NCBI RefSeq assembly: GCF_009760405.1
Contig: NZ_WRPP01000010.1
Span: forward strand, 124,001-188,000
Length of the DNA stretch: 64,000 bases
Source: Nocardia terrae
Lineage (GTDB): Bacteria > Actinomycetota > Actinomycetes > Mycobacteriales > Mycobacteriaceae
Direction: 5' to 3'
Made by a program: the position numbers and the translations under genes. Numbering within the stretch: position 1 is the first letter of the stretch; each line of letters opens with the position of its first letter. Of this stretch, positions 1-8,363 are shown in pieces. The notes beneath the pieces were generated by a model that had not been told where the DNA came from, did not search any database, and saw nothing but the letters and a program-made list of their open reading frames with translations.

Positions 1-760
1 ACAGGGCCACCGCCAGCAGCGCGAGTCCACCCAGCCCGGTCGACACCGTGCGCGGATCGCCCCAGCCCCACTGCTGTCCCTGGGTGACCGCGGCGACGAC
101 CGCGCCGATGCCCAGTCCGGTGGCGGCGGTGCCGATCAGGTCGGGCAGCCCGTGCGGGTGCCGCTGCTCACCGCGGGCCAGCCGCAGTCCGGCGGCGAGG
201 AGGGCGGCGGCGATGGGCACATTGATGACGAAGACCGAACGCCAGCCGAACCAGTCCACGAGCGCGCCGCCCACGGCGGGGCCGACGGTGGCGGCGAATC
301 CGCCCGCCGCGGTCCAGGCGGCCATGGCCACGCCGAGGCGTTCGGGTGGGGTGACGCCCAGGACCAGGCCGAGCCCGGCGGGGATGAGGAAGGCGGCGGT
401 GCCGCCCTGCAGGAATCGCCCGGCGATGAGCCAGTCCGCGCCGGGCGCGAGCGCGCACAGCAGGGAGGTGAGCGCGAATCCGGCCAGGGCGGTGAGGAAT
501 ACGCGCCCGCGTCCGAGGGCGTCGGCGAGTTGGCCCGCCGGAGTGAGCAGGGCGGCGAAGGCCACGGCGTATCCGCTGACCACCCAGGTCAGGGTGGTGG
601 GCGCGGTGTGGGGGTAGTCGCGGGTGATGGCGGGGAAGGCGATGTTCACCACCGACAGGTCGAGGAAGGACATGAACGCCGCGCCGGAGGCGACCAGCAG
701 CGCCAGGTGGGCGGAACGATTGGATATGACTGGGGCCGAAGGGATTTCGATATCGGTCAT
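1..760 (-). CDS. MFS drug/multidrug exporter, DHA2-like (C-terminus outside the window)
   Basis: Proton-driven inner-membrane exporter of the major facilitator superfamily. The reading frame starts at the ATG at 760 (MTDIEIPSAP) and stays open to the window edge, so about 253 N-terminal residues are seen and the C-terminus is missing. The visible part has a first membrane helix ending in the DHA2-type signature SFLDLSVVNIAFPAI, then WVVSGYAVAFAALL, a motif-A-like loop (GQLADALGRGRVF) and the motif-C-like stretch GPAVGGALVDWFGWRSVFVINVP. This pattern is typical of 14-helix antiporters. The gene is divergent from a TetR gene at 891 and they share a palindromic operator, so it is probably drug-inducible. 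The substrate cannot be told from sequence. Confidence 0.9.
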   Translation of the reverse strand, partial: MTDIEIPSAPVISNRSAHLALLVASGAAFMSFLDLSVVNIAFPAITRDYPHTAPTTLTWVVSGYAVAFAALLTPAGQLADALGRGRVFLTALAGFALTSLLCALAPGADWLIAGRFLQGGTAAFLIPAGLGLVLGVTPPERLGVAMAAWTAAGGFAATVGPAVGGALVDWFGWRSVFVINVPIAAALLAAGLRLARGEQRHPHGLPDLIGTAATGLGIGAVVAAVTQGQQWGWGDPRTVSTGLGGLALLAVAL

Positions 761-803
761 GACGGCTCTCTGGGGCTCGGAGGCTGAGCGGGATCAAAAG
801 TGA

Positions 804-848
804 ACGCACGGTCGTTCTTATTGTTGAAAAATACGACCGATCGTGCGT
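804..848. promoter_or_regulatory. Palindromic TetR-type operator between the MFS and TetR genes
   Basis: Two 19-base arms, 804-822 (ACGCACGGTCGTTCTTATT) and 830-848, are inverted repeats agreeing at 16 of 19 positions, with a 7-base spacer. The site sits about 45 bases upstream of both divergent starts. It is the obvious target of the adjacent TetR protein; binding itself is inferred. Confidence 0.7.
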
Positions 849-890
849 AAAAGCAACGGGGGATGCCAAGATGGAGAGGTGGATGAACCG

Positions 891-1508
891 GTGCAGGCTT
901 CCGAGCAGGAGATTTCCGATCAGCGGCTGCTGAAGGGCGCGCGCGCCCGCGCGACCATCGCCCGCCGCGCCGCCGAGGTGGCCTCGGTCGAAGGGCTGAC
1001 CGGATTGAGCCTGGGACGCCTCGCCACCGACCTGGGGGTCAGCAAGTCCGGGGTGGCGACCCTGTTCGGCACCAAGGAGAAGTTGCAGCTGGCGGCGGTG
1101 GCCGCGGCGCGAGAGATGTTCATCGACACCGTGATTCGCCCCGCCCACAGCGCGGAGAAGGGAATGTCGCGGTTGCGTGCCCTCATCGAGCGCTGGTTCG
1201 ACTATGTGGGTGAGCCGATGCTGCCCGGCGGCTGCTTCCGGTGCGCCAATCTCCCGGAGTTCGACAGCCGTCCCGGCCCGGTGCGTGATGCGCTGGCCGC
1301 CGACCACGAGGACTGGTTCGCGGTGCTGGAGAAGGAGATCGGGCACGCCCAGGGGCAGGGCTACATGGCGGGACTGGATCCGCACGCGGTGGCGTTCCAG
1401 ATCGACGCGGTCGTGGGCGCGGCGAACACCGCCGCGCGCATGGGGGACGAAACCGCGCTGCCCTTGGCGCGCACCATCGTCGAGGGACTGCTGTCGTCGG
1501 CGCGCTGA
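891..1508 (+). CDS. TetR/AcrR family transcriptional regulator
   Basis: Predicted repressor of the divergent MFS exporter. The N-terminal helix-turn-helix lies in residues 15-60 (ATIARRAAEVASVEGL, then LGRLATDLGVSKSGVATLFGTKEKL), followed by a helical ligand-binding/dimerisation domain ending in TIVEGLLSSAR; the length (205 aa) is normal for the family. The frame is open back to a GTG at 843, but that codon lies inside the right arm of the operator. The GTG at 891 is preferred because GGAGAGG (873-879) lies 11 bases upstream. A GTG at 879 also exists but abuts the same ribosome site. The inducer is unknown. Confidence 0.88.
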   Translation: MQASEQEISDQRLLKGARARATIARRAAEVASVEGLTGLSLGRLATDLGVSKSGVATLFGTKEKLQLAAVAAAREMFIDTVIRPAHSAEKGMSRLRALIERWFDYVGEPMLPGGCFRCANLPEFDSRPGPVRDALAADHEDWFAVLEKEIGHAQGQGYMAGLDPHAVAFQIDAVVGAANTAARMGDETALPLARTIVEGLLSSAR

Positions 1509-1623
1509 CCCCTACGCTGACCGGCCCGATCGGATCGGTGCTTCGCGCACTGCAAGTGTGCATCGAATGCGTGAATGCAGTTCGGTCGCAGTCGGTTTCA
1601 CGTGGATCAATGGTTCGGCGTGT

Positions 1624-1959
1624 CTAGTGCGGGCGTGGCGCGTACATGATGAGCGCGACTCCGGCCAGGCATACCAGCGCGCCGGACACGTCCCAGCGGT
1701 CGGGCCGGAAGCCGTCCAGGACCATGCCCCACAGTAGCGATCCGGCGACGAAGACGCCTCCGTAGGCGGCGAGGATGCGCCCGAAATTCGCGTCGGGTTG
1801 CAGGGTGGCGACGAAACCGTAGAAGCCGAGCGCGACCACGCCCGCTCCCATCCACGCCCAACCCCGGTGTTCGCGGACCCCCTGCCAGATCAGCCATGCT
1901 CCACCGATTTCCGCGACGGCGGCCAGTCCGAACAGCACGATCGAGCGTAAGACGGTCAT
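1624..1959 (-). CDS. YnfA/UPF0060 family small membrane protein
   Basis: A 111-residue integral membrane protein with four predicted helices: residues 4-26 (SIVLFGLAAVAEIGGAWLIW), 33-52, 61-82 and 88-106. AEIGGAWLIWQ near the start and GGVFVAGSLLWGMVLDGFRPDRWD are characteristic of the YnfA family, which resembles small multidrug resistance transporters but has no settled substrate. It is downstream of the DyP peroxidase gene on the same strand with a 73-base gap, so it could be the last gene of that transcript or have its own promoter. The membrane topology is clear; the physiological role is not. Confidence 0.85.
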   Translation of the reverse strand: MTVLRSIVLFGLAAVAEIGGAWLIWQGVREHRGWAWMGAGVVALGFYGFVATLQPDANFGRILAAYGGVFVAGSLLWGMVLDGFRPDRWDVSGALVCLAGVALIMYAPRPH

Positions 1960-2032
1960 AGAAGCAAACCCTAAGGTCTGTGACCGGATCCGGTCGGACC
2001 AACCCTGCCGAGGCGGTCCGACCGGGCCGGGT

Positions 2033-3262
2033 TCACCGGGTCGCGACGCTGTCGAACAGTTGCTGACCGAGATAGCCGCCCGGGCCGGGCACGCCCGGCG
2101 GGATGGCGAAGACCGCCGAGCCGACCGGGACGGTCCACTGGTTGAGGGCGTCGAATTCGGCCAGGCGCTGCTGCACCGGCAGGTACTGGGCGTCGATATC
2201 GCGCTGGAACGACGCGAACAGCAGACCCGAGTTGGAGACTTGCCCGGGGGCGGGCGCGTCGTCGTAGTTGTAGCCGCGGCGCAGGAACCGTTCCTCGTCG
2301 CGGGTGTGGTGGGCGCGGGCGATGTGGGAGGACGGCGGGATCTTCGGAATGCCGTACTGATCCACCACCTGGAAGTCGGCTTCGTCGAATTCCTTTGTGC
2401 CCGACAGGGGTGCGCCGTTGTCGACGGTGCGCCCGATGGTGATGGCGCGACCGTCGGCGTCGAGTTCGTCCCAGGTCTCGAGCTGCATGGCGATGCGCCG
2501 CAACACCATCGAGGTGCCCCCGGCCAGCCACGGCCGGTAGCCGCCGTCGTCCCACACCAGGCGATCGAAATCCGGTGTGTCGGGGGCGATGTTGACGGTG
2601 CCGTCGACCGAGCCCATGAGATTGCGCATGGTCTGGCCCTTGGCGGCGTTGCGGAATCCGCGCTGCACCCATTTCACGCTGACCAGCGACTTGACGTGTT
2701 TGGACAGCACGCGCACCGCGTGGGACACCGTGGTGGCCTCGTCGGCGCAGATCTGCAGCACCAGATCGCCGCCGCACCAGGCGGCGTCGAGTTTGTCGAT
2801 GCTGAACGGCGGCAACGGTTTCAGCCAGTGCGGGCGCTGATCGTCGAGTTGCGCGGCGGTGAACAGTTGCGGCCCGAACCCGACGGTGACGGTGAGCCGG
2901 GCGGGCCTCGCGGCCAGTTCCGGTTCGGTGTCGGCGAGCGCGGGCTTGCCCTGGGTCAGGCGCGAGGCGTCGTCGGTCCAGATCTTCAGCAGGCCGATGA
3001 TGTCCTCGCGTCCCACGCCCGCCACCAGGTCGAAGCCGACGAACGCGGCGTGCCCCGGCGGTTCGGTGGCGATACCGGCCTGGTGGGCGCCGTAGAAGGC
3101 GACCGTGTCCAGGGCGGGATCGCGGTCGTGTTCGCGGTGGGTGAGAGTGGCCGCGCCCCAGCCGATCCCGGCCGCCCCGGCCGCGCCCGCGACGGCGGCC
3201 GAGCCGCCGAGCAGTCGCCGCCGGGACAGGCCCGCGGGCCGCGCCCTTGTCGGCTCAGCCAC
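2033..3262 (-). CDS. Dyp-type heme peroxidase, Tat-exported
   Basis: Heme-dependent dye-decolorising peroxidase of 409 residues. The N-terminus has a twin-arginine signal (SRRRLLGGSAAVAGAAG, residues 13-29), so it is exported folded with heme. The family GxxDG motif is present as GSVDGT with the catalytic Asp near residue 220. The proximal-heme-ligand segment (ARAHHTRDEERFLRRGYNY) lies around residues 315-330. The GTG start at 3262 overlaps the end of the PCu(A)C gene by 8 bases, indicating translational coupling. EfeB-type DyPs usually sit with EfeU/EfeO iron-uptake genes; here the partner is a copper chaperone instead. The substrate is unknown. Confidence 0.92.
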   Translation of the reverse strand: MAEPTRARPAGLSRRRLLGGSAAVAGAAGAAGIGWGAATLTHREHDRDPALDTVAFYGAHQAGIATEPPGHAAFVGFDLVAGVGREDIIGLLKIWTDDASRLTQGKPALADTEPELAARPARLTVTVGFGPQLFTAAQLDDQRPHWLKPLPPFSIDKLDAAWCGGDLVLQICADEATTVSHAVRVLSKHVKSLVSVKWVQRGFRNAAKGQTMRNLMGSVDGTVNIAPDTPDFDRLVWDDGGYRPWLAGGTSMVLRRIAMQLETWDELDADGRAITIGRTVDNGAPLSGTKEFDEADFQVVDQYGIPKIPPSSHIARAHHTRDEERFLRRGYNYDDAPAPGQVSNSGLLFASFQRDIDAQYLPVQQRLAEFDALNQWTVPVGSAVFAIPPGVPGPGGYLGQQLFDSVATR

Positions 3263-3824
3263 CGTGGGCGGCGGTGTCGCCGGAGGGCTGGTAGTTCTCC
3301 TTGCCGCCGGCGAAGTCGCGCACCTGGGCGGTGACGGTGGTGGTGGAGCCGTCGGAGAAGGTCAGCGTGATGGGGGTTTCCGAGCCGGTGCGCAGCGGGG
3401 CCTTCAAGCCCATGAACATCATGTGGTCACCGCCCGGCTGCAGGGTGATGCTGCCGTGGGCGGGGATGACGAAGCCACCGGGCTTGGGGCGCATGGTCTT
3501 CTCGCCCGCGCCGTCGGGGGCGACCTCGTGCAGTTCGACCGTCGCGGAGGCCGGGCTGGCGGCGGCGACCACATTGACCGGCTTGTCGGAGTTGTTGGCG
3601 AGCTTGCCGAAGGCGGCGGACATGCCGCTGTCGGCGGCCTTGATCCACTGGTCGGACATGGACACCGACTCGGCGGCCTTGGCCGTGGAATCCGAGGCGG
3701 TCTGGGAGTTGGAGCAGGCCACCGGCAGCAGCGCCAGCGTGGTGATGGCGGCGGCCGCGCCGAGGCGGCGGGCGAATCCGCCGGTGCGCAGGCGGAAGCT
3801 GTGGCAGCGGGGCATCTGGGACAT
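3255..3824 (-). CDS. PCu(A)C-family copper chaperone lipoprotein
   Basis: Extracytoplasmic copper-binding chaperone, 189 residues. The lipobox is LLPVAC with the lipidated Cys near residue 37, so the protein is anchored on the outer face of the membrane. The DUF461/PCu(A)C domain carries the copper ligands: ELHEV, a Met-rich stretch around KTMRPKPGGF and the hallmark GGDHMMFMGL. The frame is open to 3857, but the ATG at 3824 is preceded by GGAG about 8 bases upstream and gives a normal signal peptide. The stop overlaps the start of the DyP gene. Family members deliver Cu(I) to exported cuproproteins; here a link to the peroxidase is suggested only by the gene overlap. Confidence 0.92.
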   Translation of the reverse strand: MSQMPRCHSFRLRTGGFARRLGAAAAITTLALLPVACSNSQTASDSTAKAAESVSMSDQWIKAADSGMSAAFGKLANNSDKPVNVVAAASPASATVELHEVAPDGAGEKTMRPKPGGFVIPAHGSITLQPGGDHMMFMGLKAPLRTGSETPITLTFSDGSTTTVTAQVRDFAGGKENYQPSGDTAAHGG

Positions 3825-3934
3825 GGGAGGTCTCCGTGTGTCGGGGGATGGGTGCACCCCGGACCGGTCCCGGCGAAACCCTGTGCACGCAGGGCTGATT
3901 CGACCCGTTGCGGATCGACGAGGATGTCGCGGTA

Positions 3935-4486
3935 CTAGGCCGGAGCGAAAAGTGAGAACACAGCAGGGCCCGCCGGTGGGCCGCGCCGTCCGATACCCGG
4001 GCTGACCAGCAGCCGCCGGACTGTGGCGCGCTCGTCACCGACCCACACGGGTACGGGTCGGCCCGGCGGTTGCGGTGCCGAGGCCAGCGCCAGGATGAAC
4101 CGTCGCACGCTGGTGACGGCCCGGCGCATACCCGCCTCGGCGGCGCGAATCACCAGCGCGCCCAGCGGGATCGCGATCAGGTGCGCGAGCAGCATCGACG
4201 GTGAGGAGGCGTGATGGTGGTGGCCCGTCGGCATCGACAGCGCCGCGTGCCCGAGGGACTGGCCCGCGGCGAGCATGGCCATGGTTCCGGCCAGGCCGTA
4301 GCGCGGGCGGATCGAGGCCACCACGGCGCCGATGGCGGCGCAGGCGGCGAACAACAGGGCCAGGGCCGAGCCTTCGATGGCGGTCGCGCCGCCGCCGAGT
4401 CCGTGCGCGAGAATGGCCACCGCACCCGAGGACGCGCCGACCGCGGCGCCGCGCAGGCGCGCGGTGTGATCGGTCGGTGAGCGCAC
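3935..4486 (-). CDS. Membrane protein of unknown function upstream of the copper chaperone
   Basis: A 183-residue protein I cannot place in a named family. It has four hydrophobic segments, about residues 12-31, 39-58, 65-84 and 98-117, then a basic cytoplasm-like tail. The loop GHHHHASSPSMLL carries four adjacent histidines and Met residues, which could bind metal. The GTG start at 4486 lies within the intergenic region shared with a divergent response regulator gene. It is 110 bases upstream of the PCu(A)C gene on the same strand, so it probably belongs to the same copper-related transcript. A metal transport or sensing role is inferred from context only. Confidence 0.75.
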   Translation of the reverse strand: MRSPTDHTARLRGAAVGASSGAVAILAHGLGGGATAIEGSALALLFAACAAIGAVVASIRPRYGLAGTMAMLAAGQSLGHAALSMPTGHHHHASSPSMLLAHLIAIPLGALVIRAAEAGMRRAVTSVRRFILALASAPQPPGRPVPVWVGDERATVRRLLVSPGIGRRGPPAGPAVFSLFAPA

Positions 4487-4605
4487 CCGGACATGCTACG
4501 ACGTCGTGTCGGAGGCGATGGTTCCAGGTGGTACGACCGGCGTCTCCACGAGATCTTCACAATCGGCGCGAACCATCTCCACGGCGGTTTCGTAAGGTCA
4601 CCTGC

Positions 4606-5292
4606 ATGGAAACCAGTCCGAGGAGCCCGCGCCGGATTCTGGTGGTCGACGACGAGCCGACCATCGCCGAGTCCATTGCCGCGCGGCTGCGCGCCGAAGG
4701 ATACGCGGTCGACATCGCCCACGACGGGCCCGCCGCGGTCGAATCGGAGGCCGCCGGTGACCCGGATCTGGTGGTGCTGGATGTGATGCTGCCCGGCTTC
4801 GACGGCCTCGAGGTGTGCCGGCGCATTCAGGCGCGCCGCCCGGTCCCGGTGCTCATGCTGACCGCGCGCACCGACGAGACCGACATGCTCGTCGGGCTGG
4901 GCGTCGGCGCGGACGACTATCTGACCAAGCCGTTCTCCATGCGGGTGCTCACCGCCCGCGTGCACGCGCTGCTGCGCCGCGTCGAGCGGACCGCGACCCC
5001 GGCGGCCACCATCGTGGTCGGGGATCTGCGCATCGACATCGATCAGCGTCGAGTGTGGCGCGCGGACGCCGAAACACAGCTCACCCCCTTGGAATTCGAG
5101 CTGCTGGTGCATCTGGCGCGCCGCCCGCGCACGGTGCTGGCGCGCGAGCGACTACTCAGCGAGGTGTGGGGCTGGGCCGACGCCTCGGGCACCCGCGCCG
5201 TGGACAGTCACATCAAGGCCCTGCGCCGCAAACTCGGCGCGGATCTCATCCGCACCGTGCACGGTGTCGGATACGCGCTGGAGGCGAGATGA
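4606..5292 (+). CDS. OmpR/PhoB-family response regulator
   Basis: DNA-binding response regulator of 228 residues. The receiver domain (about 10-125) has the acidic pair D15/D16, phospho-acceptor D59 in LVVLDVMLPG, and K108 in YLTKPF. The C-terminal winged helix (about 133-228) has LTPLEFELLVHLARRP and the recognition helix region GTRAVDSHIKALRRKLG. The ATG at 4606 follows AAGGT at 4594-4598; the frame is open further upstream but those residues are not family-like. The stop overlaps the start of a 49-codon ORF that in turn overlaps the histidine kinase gene. It is divergent from the copper-linked cluster, which it might control; this is an inference. Confidence 0.93.
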   Translation: METSPRSPRRILVVDDEPTIAESIAARLRAEGYAVDIAHDGPAAVESEAAGDPDLVVLDVMLPGFDGLEVCRRIQARRPVPVLMLTARTDETDMLVGLGVGADDYLTKPFSMRVLTARVHALLRRVERTATPAATIVVGDLRIDIDQRRVWRADAETQLTPLEFELLVHLARRPRTVLARERLLSEVWGWADASGTRAVDSHIKALRRKLGADLIRTVHGVGYALEAR

Positions 5293-5438
5293 GCGGCGTC
5301 GAACGCGGCGGGCGGCACCGGATCTGCGCCCAGCCCAGCCGCGGGCGACCCCGGCCGGTGAGTGCGCCCCCCGCGGGTCCCCGTGAGAACGGGCCGGACG
5401 GCGGAACCGGTGACGGTGGCGGGCGGGGGCGGCGGTGA
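5289..5438 (+). CDS. Possible 49-aa bridging ORF between response regulator and kinase
   Basis: ATG at 5289 overlaps the response-regulator stop (ATGA), and its own TGA at 5436-5438 overlaps the kinase GTG start (GTGA). The product would be an Arg/Gly/Pro-rich peptide (MSGVERGGRHRICAQPSRG...) with no recognisable domain. Its value may be purely translational: a ribosome finishing the regulator could be carried to the kinase start 146 bases further on. Alternatively it is chance and the kinase has a non-canonical start. Low confidence as a functional protein. Confidence 0.3.
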   Translation: MSGVERGGRHRICAQPSRGRPRPVSAPPAGPRENGPDGGTGDGGGRGRR

Positions 5439-6469
5439 GCGCGCGGGAGTGGTTGCGCGCGGCCGGGAATCCGCTGGCCGGACGGATGCCGCGGCCGCTG
5501 GATCGGGTGCGTTCGATCAAGGTGAAGCTGGCGATCGTCATGGTCGGCTCGGGGGCGGTGGCGTTCGGATTCTTCGCCCTGAAGATCGGCTGGCTGCCTC
5601 CGCGCACCACGGTGGCGGCGACGCTGCTGGCATTGGTGCTCTCGCAGGTCCTCGCGCACGGGATGACGCTGCCGCTGCGGGAGATGACCGCCGCGGCCAA
5701 ACGCATGGCGCAGGGCGACTATTCGCGGCGGGTGCGCGCCACCTCCCGTGACGAGGTCGGCCAGCTGGCGGAGGCGTTCAATCAGATGGCCGCCGATCTG
5801 GCCGCCGCCGATCAGCAGCGGCGCGAGTTCATCGCGAACGTCTCGCACGAATTGCGCACGCCCATCACCGCATTGGGGGCAGTGCTCGAGAACCTGGTCG
5901 ACGGGGTCTCCGAACCCGATCCGGCGACCCTGCGCACCGCGCTGGCGCAGACCGAACGGTTGAGCCTGCTGGTGTCGGAGCTGCTGGCGCTGTCGAGCGT
6001 GGAAGCCGGGGCGGTGGCCCTGGACCGCGAACCGGTGCCGGTCGAGCCACTGCTGAAAGAGGTTGTCGCCGAGGCGGAAGTGATGGCCGCCGCCATCGAT
6101 CGCCCGGTGCGTTTCAGCGCCGTCGCCACCCCCGGACTGACCGTGCACGCCGACCGCGCCCGCCTGCACCAGGTCCTGCTCAACCTGCTCGACAACGCCA
6201 CCCGCCACGGCCCCGCCCACGGCGAGGTCCGCATCCACGCCCACGCCGGACGCACCCACACCATCATCGACGTCGCCGACGACGGCCCCGGCATCCCGCC
6301 CGCCGAACGCGCCCGCGTCTTCGAACGCTTCACCCGCGGCGGCCGCGCCACCGGCGGCGGCACCGGCCTGGGCCTGGCCATCGCCCGCTGGATCATCGAC
6401 CTGCACGGCGGCACCATCGCCGTCGCCGACCCGGGCTCCCGCATCCGCATCACCCTGCCCGCTTCCTGA
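5435..6469 (+). CDS. Sensor histidine kinase (HAMP-HisKA-HATPase)
   Basis: Membrane-bound kinase of 344 residues, partner of the preceding response regulator. Two membrane helices, about residues 32-52 and 58-76, are separated by only a few residues, so there is almost no extracytoplasmic sensor domain. A HAMP linker (about 77-128) follows, then the HisKA helix with phospho-acceptor H138 in ANVSHELRTP. The ATPase domain has the N-box LLNLLDNATRHG, the G1 box DVADDGPGI and the G2 box GGTGLGLAI. The GTG start at 5435 overlaps the stop of a short ORF. The minimal sensor loop suggests detection of a membrane or intramembrane signal, or of a partner protein. Confidence 0.92.
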   Translation: MSAREWLRAAGNPLAGRMPRPLDRVRSIKVKLAIVMVGSGAVAFGFFALKIGWLPPRTTVAATLLALVLSQVLAHGMTLPLREMTAAAKRMAQGDYSRRVRATSRDEVGQLAEAFNQMAADLAAADQQRREFIANVSHELRTPITALGAVLENLVDGVSEPDPATLRTALAQTERLSLLVSELLALSSVEAGAVALDREPVPVEPLLKEVVAEAEVMAAAIDRPVRFSAVATPGLTVHADRARLHQVLLNLLDNATRHGPAHGEVRIHAHAGRTHTIIDVADDGPGIPPAERARVFERFTRGGRATGGGTGLGLAIARWIIDLHGGTIAVADPGSRIRITLPAS

Positions 6470-6541
6470 CGCTTCCTTCCCCGAATCCCGGCGCGCCCCG
6501 TGCTCCCGGGATGTTCCCGCACACCCATCGGAGGCTCCGTC

Positions 6542-8347
6542 ATGCCCGAAAAACCTTCCGACACACCGAATTCTGGCCCCGGAACACCCGCGCCGCCACC
6601 TGTGCCCGTTACGCCCGCGGACTTGCCACTCGTGCCCGAGGTGCCCGTCAGCGGCGAGCCGACGACCGAGGAGCGTGCCAAAGAGGCGTCCTCGGCCGCT
6701 TCGGGAGCCTTGTCGGCCATGGCGGTTCCCGCCGGCACAGCCGAGGACGGGTCTTCGAATCCGCCGACCCTGCCCGAGATTCCGGTGGCTGCGCCGGGTG
6801 CCTGGGCCGCGCCGCCCGTGCCCGTCGCCGATCCGCCGCACGCCCGAGGGGTAGGCCCGTTGGTGCCCGATGGGCCGAATCACGTGTGGCCGCCACGAGT
6901 TCCGCCGCGCTCGGCATTGGTGCCGGTGCCCGCGGGCCTGTTGGCGGCGACCGGGCTGGCCGGTGTGGCCGCCGCGGTGTGTGTGCCCGTGGATCGTCCG
7001 GGGCTGGGGTGGCTGCTCGCGGGCTTGACCGTCACGGGCGCGGTGTACGCGGTCGATCGCGCCGCCCGTCGCGCGAGCCGGGCCGATGACGAACACCTCG
7101 GTGGCCGGGAACGGATCTGGTGGGCCGGGGTGGCGTTGGCGTTGCTGGGGGTCGGGGTGGTGCGGGATGCGCCGTGGCTGTTCGGGTTGTGTCTGGCGGG
7201 TGCGGTGGTGGCCGGATCCCTGGCGGTGGTGCGGCCCTCGGTGTACGGGGTGGGGTGTGATGCGGTGGCGGTGCCGTTCGCGGCGGTGACTTCGCTGCCG
7301 TGGGTGTATCGGGCGGTGGAGGGGAGACGTGCGCGCGGCGGGGTGGGCTCGCAACGGGTGTGGTGGTCGGTGGCGGTGGCCGCTGGACTGTTGGTGATCG
7401 TGGTGCCGTTGCTGGCGGGGGCCGATGCGGTGTTCGCCGGGGTGGTGGACGGTGTGCTGCCGCGCGTGAACGTGCCCGCGGTGCTGCGGTGGGGTGTGGT
7501 GTTCGCGGTCGCCGGGATGGGGACCGCCGGTGCGCTGTATCTGTTGGCGGGCCCGCTCCCGGCCGCGGGAAGCGCCGGGTCGCAGACGACCGGTGACGGC
7601 GTGGATCCGTTGGGGTGGATGGGAATTCGACGGTTCTCGCCGCTGGAGTGGGGTATCCCGGTGGGCGCGCTGACCGTGGTGTTCGCGGCGTTCGTGGCCA
7701 CCCAGGTGGCGGTGCTGTTCGGGGGCGACGGCTATGTACAGCGGACCGCCGGACTGACCTACGCCGAGTACGCCCGCAGCGGGTTCTGGCAGTTGTCGAT
7801 CGTGAGCATGCTGACGCTGGCGGTGATCGGGGCCGTGCTGCGGTTCGCCCGTCAGGAATCGGGGATCGAACGCCGATGGCTGCGTGGCGCGGTCGCGGCG
7901 GTGAGCGTGCTGAGTCTGGTGATCGTGGCCTCGGCGCTGCACCGGATGTGGACCTATCAGCAGGCCTACGGGTTCACCGTGATGCGACTGCTGGTGGAGG
8001 TGTTCGAGGGCTGGATCGCACTGGTGTACCTGCTGATTCTCGTGAGCCTGGTCCGGTTGCGGCGCGGGTGGGTGCCGCGCGCGGCGGTCGGAGCGGCGGC
8101 GGCGACATTGCTGGGATTGGCGGTGCTGAACCCGGAAGGGTTTGTGGCCGAGCGCAATATCGACCGGTGGCAGGCGGGTAAGAGCCTGGATGCCGAGTAC
8201 CTGAGCAGACTGTCTGCCGATGCGCTGCCGGCCACGCATCGCTTGCCCGGCGGCGAGCGCGCGGCCGTCTCGGAGGCCATACGCGCGCGTCTGGGTGAGG
8301 ATTCGTGGCAGGGCTGGAACTATTCGCGTGCGGTCGCCGGTCGCTGA
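6542..8347 (+). CDS. DUF4153/DUF4173 multi-pass membrane protein
   Basis: A 601-residue protein. The first about 115 residues are Pro/Ala-rich and probably disordered and cytoplasmic; they are followed by about twelve hydrophobic helices. The signature near the end, LNPEGFVAERNIDRW, together with SALHRMWTYQQAYGFTVMRLLVE, identifies the DUF4153/DUF4173 family, whose biochemical role is unknown. The ATG at 6542 follows a good ribosome site (GGAGG at 6530-6534); an upstream in-frame start at 6500 has none. It starts 72 bases after the kinase gene and may be co-transcribed with the two-component genes. A cell-envelope or signalling role is only a guess. Confidence 0.85.
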   Translation: MPEKPSDTPNSGPGTPAPPPVPVTPADLPLVPEVPVSGEPTTEERAKEASSAASGALSAMAVPAGTAEDGSSNPPTLPEIPVAAPGAWAAPPVPVADPPHARGVGPLVPDGPNHVWPPRVPPRSALVPVPAGLLAATGLAGVAAAVCVPVDRPGLGWLLAGLTVTGAVYAVDRAARRASRADDEHLGGRERIWWAGVALALLGVGVVRDAPWLFGLCLAGAVVAGSLAVVRPSVYGVGCDAVAVPFAAVTSLPWVYRAVEGRRARGGVGSQRVWWSVAVAAGLLVIVVPLLAGADAVFAGVVDGVLPRVNVPAVLRWGVVFAVAGMGTAGALYLLAGPLPAAGSAGSQTTGDGVDPLGWMGIRRFSPLEWGIPVGALTVVFAAFVATQVAVLFGGDGYVQRTAGLTYAEYARSGFWQLSIVSMLTLAVIGAVLRFARQESGIERRWLRGAVAAVSVLSLVIVASALHRMWTYQQAYGFTVMRLLVEVFEGWIALVYLLILVSLVRLRRGWVPRAAVGAAAATLLGLAVLNPEGFVAERNIDRWQAGKSLDAEYLSRLSADALPATHRLPGGERAAVSEAIRARLGEDSWQGWNYSRAVAGR

Positions 8348-8363
8348 GGATCGATGTCGCCGC

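Noticed and set aside
5246..8239. Very long minus-strand open frame (about 997 codons) over the kinase and DUF4153 genes
   Set aside because: Translation is low-complexity His/Arg/Gln-rich with no domain. It is the antisense shadow of GC-rich genes that show clear domains and ribosome sites on the plus strand.
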